From Belliella buryatensis (lineage in GTDB: Bacteria; Bacteroidota; Bacteroidia; Cytophagales; Cyclobacteriaceae): 64,000 bases of DNA. The stretch lies in contig NZ_FZOK01000002.1 in the NCBI RefSeq assembly GCF_900188245.1, positions 62,001 through 126,000 on the forward strand, written 5' to 3'. Below the pieces are notes generated by a model. The model was given only the letters and a program-made list of their open reading frames with translations. It did not search any database and was not told the DNA's origin. Position numbers and translations under genes: made by a program. Each line of letters starts with the position of its first letter. Position 1 is the first letter of the stretch. Of the stretch, positions 61,784 to 64,000 are shown piece after piece.

Positions 61784-64000
61784 ATGAGAAATTATTTACA
61801 ACAAGTAAAGGCGTTGTTGATGGTTACAATGTTGCTTTTTGCAACAGTACTATCAGCCAATGCACAAAGCAGGGAGGTGTCCGGTACAGTTCTGGACAAG
61901 ACCATGGGCGAGCCCCTTCCTGGAGTAACAGTACTCGTCAAAGGTACAACCCGAGGCGTGACTACTGATCTAGATGGTAAATACACCATAAATCTTCAGT
62001 CTGGTGACCAGGTTCTAGTATTTTCTTTTGTAGGCTTTGCCGCTCAAGAAATCACTATAGGCAACCAAAGTACTATTAACATTGAACTTGACGAAGACAT
62101 TCAGTCGCTTCAAGAAGCAGTGGTAATTGGATATGGTGAACAGAGAGCACAGGATGCTACTGGCGCAGTGGTAGCACTTGGAGAAAAAAAGTTCAACAAA
62201 GGTGTAATCAACTCTCCAGAGCAACTCCTACAAGGTAGAGCTGCGGGGGTACAGATTACCCCGAGTAGTGGTGAGCCTGGTGCAGCCATCAATATCAGGA
62301 TTAGAGGTACTTCCTCTGTTAGATCCAATAACAACCCACTTTTTGTAGTTGATGGTGTTCCATTGGACGGAGGTGCTACTCAATCAGGTGGAGCTGATTA
62401 TGGAGCAGGAGCTTCACAGCCTAGAAACCCTTTAAACTTTCTTAATCCAGATGACATAGAAAGCATCTCAGTATTGAAGGATGCCTCTGCTGCTGCTATC
62501 TATGGATCTAGAGGTTCTAATGGTGTAGTGCTTATCACAACCAAAAGAGGTAAAGCTGGTCAAGAGAGTTTGACGCTATCCGCAAGTACAAGTATCAGCA
62601 CGAGAGCTAGAAAAATTGATCTATTAGACGCTTCAGATTATGTGGCACAGGCGCAGGCAGCAGGTGCAGATCCGAGTATTGTAGACTTTGGCTCGGCAAC
62701 AGACTGGCAAGATGAGATTTTCCAGACAGCCTTAACACAAAATTACAACTTAGGATATGGTGGAGGAACTGAGAAAACCCAATACAGGGTATCTTTAAGT
62801 TACATGGATCAAAAAGGTATCATTAAAAATACTGGACTCGAAAGAATAACTGGAAGAGTAAATGCAACTCACAAGATGATCGATGACAAGCTTAAGTTTG
62901 ATCTGCAACTTTCAGCTTCAAATATCAAAGATTCTTATGCTCCACTAGGTGAAGATGTAGGCTTTGAGGGTAATTTGATAGGAGCTGCTTTGCAAGCAAA
63001 CCCAACTAGGCCTATCAGGAATGCAGATGGGACCTTTGCACAATCCCAAGATTTCAGGAATCCAGCTGCAATGTTAGCCTATATTGATGATCAGGGTGAG
63101 ACTGTAAGGGTATTGGCAAATATGGGGCTAACCTGGAATATTACTAGCGACTTGTTCTATAAGTTTAACTATGGGTATGATTATTCTTCAGGAGTAAGAA
63201 GAACTAGTATTGATCAGAGGATATTGTTTCCTGGTATTCAGAATATAGGTAGAGGTATTATCAACAACAACTACTTGAATAGCCAGCTTATAGAACATAC
63301 CTTGAATTACAATACAGAAATCAATGGCAACAGACTGTCTGCATTGTTGGGTTTCTCTTATCAGAATTTCGAAAATAGAGGTCACTTCCTTCAGTCTCAA
63401 TTCTTCACACTACCAGGTGTGCCACCTGTAGACAATATGGGAGGGGTTGATAATGTTAATGCAAGAGCATTTTTAGGCGATTCTTTCAGAGGGAGAGATG
63501 AATTACAATCCTTTTTTGGAAGAGTAAACTACAATATTCAAGACAAATACTTATTCACTGGAACTGTGCGAGTAGATGGTTCTTCAAAGTTTGGGGCAGA
63601 CAATAAGTACGGTGTATTTCCGTCCTTAGCAGCAGCATGGAGAATTTCAGAAGAAACATTTCTTAAAGGTAAGTTTTTCGATGATTTGAAAGTAAGAGCA
63701 GGTTTTGGGATTACTGGAAATCAGGAGTTTCCAAGAAATGCCGCCATTACAGTACAAAGGGCTGATAATCAAGGTGGTACATTCATTGCAAATGAATTCA
63801 ATCCATTTTTGAGATGGGAGGAGACAATCCAGTACAACCTAGGATTTGATTTCTCCATATTGAGGTCAAAGTTAACGGGTCAAATCGATTACTTCAACAA
63901 GCAAACTCAAAACCTATTGATCTTGGTAGATGTGCCAGCACCAGCAAATGCTGTTTCAAGGTGGGAAAATTTGCCTGGAACTGTATATAACGAGGGTATA
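61784..64000 (+). CDS. SusC/RagA-type TonB-linked outer-membrane protein (5' part)
   Basis: At least 739 residues, with the frame open to the window edge; the gene is cut by the edge, not broken. A signal peptide (KALLMVTMLLFATVLSANAQ) is followed by a carboxypeptidase-D-like domain (about 29-105), the SusC boundary motif EAVVIGYGEQ, a plug domain (RIRGTSSVRSNNNPLFVVDGVPLDGG, DASAAAIYGSRGSNGVVLITTKRG) and the start of the barrel. In this family a SusD lipoprotein normally follows; that gene would be outside the window. It imports a glycan or other large nutrient, substrate unknown. Confidence 0.93.
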   Translation, partial: MRNYLQQVKALLMVTMLLFATVLSANAQSREVSGTVLDKTMGEPLPGVTVLVKGTTRGVTTDLDGKYTINLQSGDQVLVFSFVGFAAQEITIGNQSTINIELDEDIQSLQEAVVIGYGEQRAQDATGAVVALGEKKFNKGVINSPEQLLQGRAAGVQITPSSGEPGAAINIRIRGTSSVRSNNNPLFVVDGVPLDGGATQSGGADYGAGASQPRNPLNFLNPDDIESISVLKDASAAAIYGSRGSNGVVLITTKRGKAGQESLTLSASTSISTRARKIDLLDASDYVAQAQAAGADPSIVDFGSATDWQDEIFQTALTQNYNLGYGGGTEKTQYRVSLSYMDQKGIIKNTGLERITGRVNATHKMIDDKLKFDLQLSASNIKDSYAPLGEDVGFEGNLIGAALQANPTRPIRNADGTFAQSQDFRNPAAMLAYIDDQGETVRVLANMGLTWNITSDLFYKFNYGYDYSSGVRRTSIDQRILFPGIQNIGRGIINNNYLNSQLIEHTLNYNTEINGNRLSALLGFSYQNFENRGHFLQSQFFTLPGVPPVDNMGGVDNVNARAFLGDSFRGRDELQSFFGRVNYNIQDKYLFTGTVRVDGSSKFGADNKYGVFPSLAAAWRISEETFLKGKFFDDLKVRAGFGITGNQEFPRNAAITVQRADNQGGTFIANEFNPFLRWEETIQYNLGFDFSILRSKLTGQIDYFNKQTQNLLILVDVPAPANAVSRWENLPGTVYNEGI

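Overview
The window reads as a piece of a Bacteroidota chromosome, most likely Cytophagia / Cyclobacteriaceae (Algoriphagus-like). This is an inference from content, not a database match. Supporting signs are the SusC/RagA-type and other TonB-type outer-membrane proteins, DUF5686 and DUF2851 proteins, FtsK next to LolA, an NVEALA-like peptide next to a 6-bladed propeller lipoprotein, a GrpE-DnaJ pair with a reduced zinc finger, few Shine-Dalgarno sequences, and several promoters fitting the Bacteroidota pattern TTTG-N18-20-TAnnTTTG. I see no rRNA, tRNA, CRISPR array, prophage or insertion sequence.

Layout. 0-13 kb: a PQQ-type sugar dehydrogenase lipoprotein, a TIM-barrel isomerase, a BlaR1-like M56 protease with its BlaI repressor, an Old Yellow Enzyme, an NRDE protein, a YpdA-like reductase, an amino-acid permease, and a gpsA/plsB-like phospholipid pair. 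13-19 kb: a polyprenyl synthase; a small regulon of membrane proteins around a winged-helix regulator, with a matching operator in front of each of its two transcription units; then an AT-rich stretch with degenerate intergenic repeats and the NVEALA-like/propeller pair. 19-24 kb: marC, a class V aminotransferase coupled to aroQ, a vapBC toxin-antitoxin module, and xerD. 24-33 kb: core metabolism (pyrD, ftsK, lolA, pyrF, DUF2851, a NeuD-like acyltransferase, trhO, a nucleoside phosphorylase).

33-46 kb: a TonB-type receptor, rnhA, trmN6-like, a saccharopine-dehydrogenase-like protein, cdd, an esterase, lipA, an OsmC protein, an ECF sigma factor overlapping an unusual membrane-anchor plus beta-barrel protein, and a tandem-FKBP lipoprotein. 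46-56 kb: serine dehydratase alpha, a upp/antiporter/membrane-protein operon, an OmpA porin, an M42-like peptidase, hpt, adk, obg, grpE and dnaJ. 56-64 kb: a secreted protein of unknown role, dps, an orphan histidine kinase, a DUF5686 protein, and the 5' part of a SusC-type receptor that runs off the end.

Most of the window is ordinary housekeeping. The parts most worth a second look are the paired operators around the winged-helix/DUF4153 cluster, the two-operator blaI promoter with its coiled-coil BlaR1, the NVEALA-like/propeller island, the sigma factor with its anchor-plus-barrel partner, and a DnaJ that keeps only the second zinc centre.
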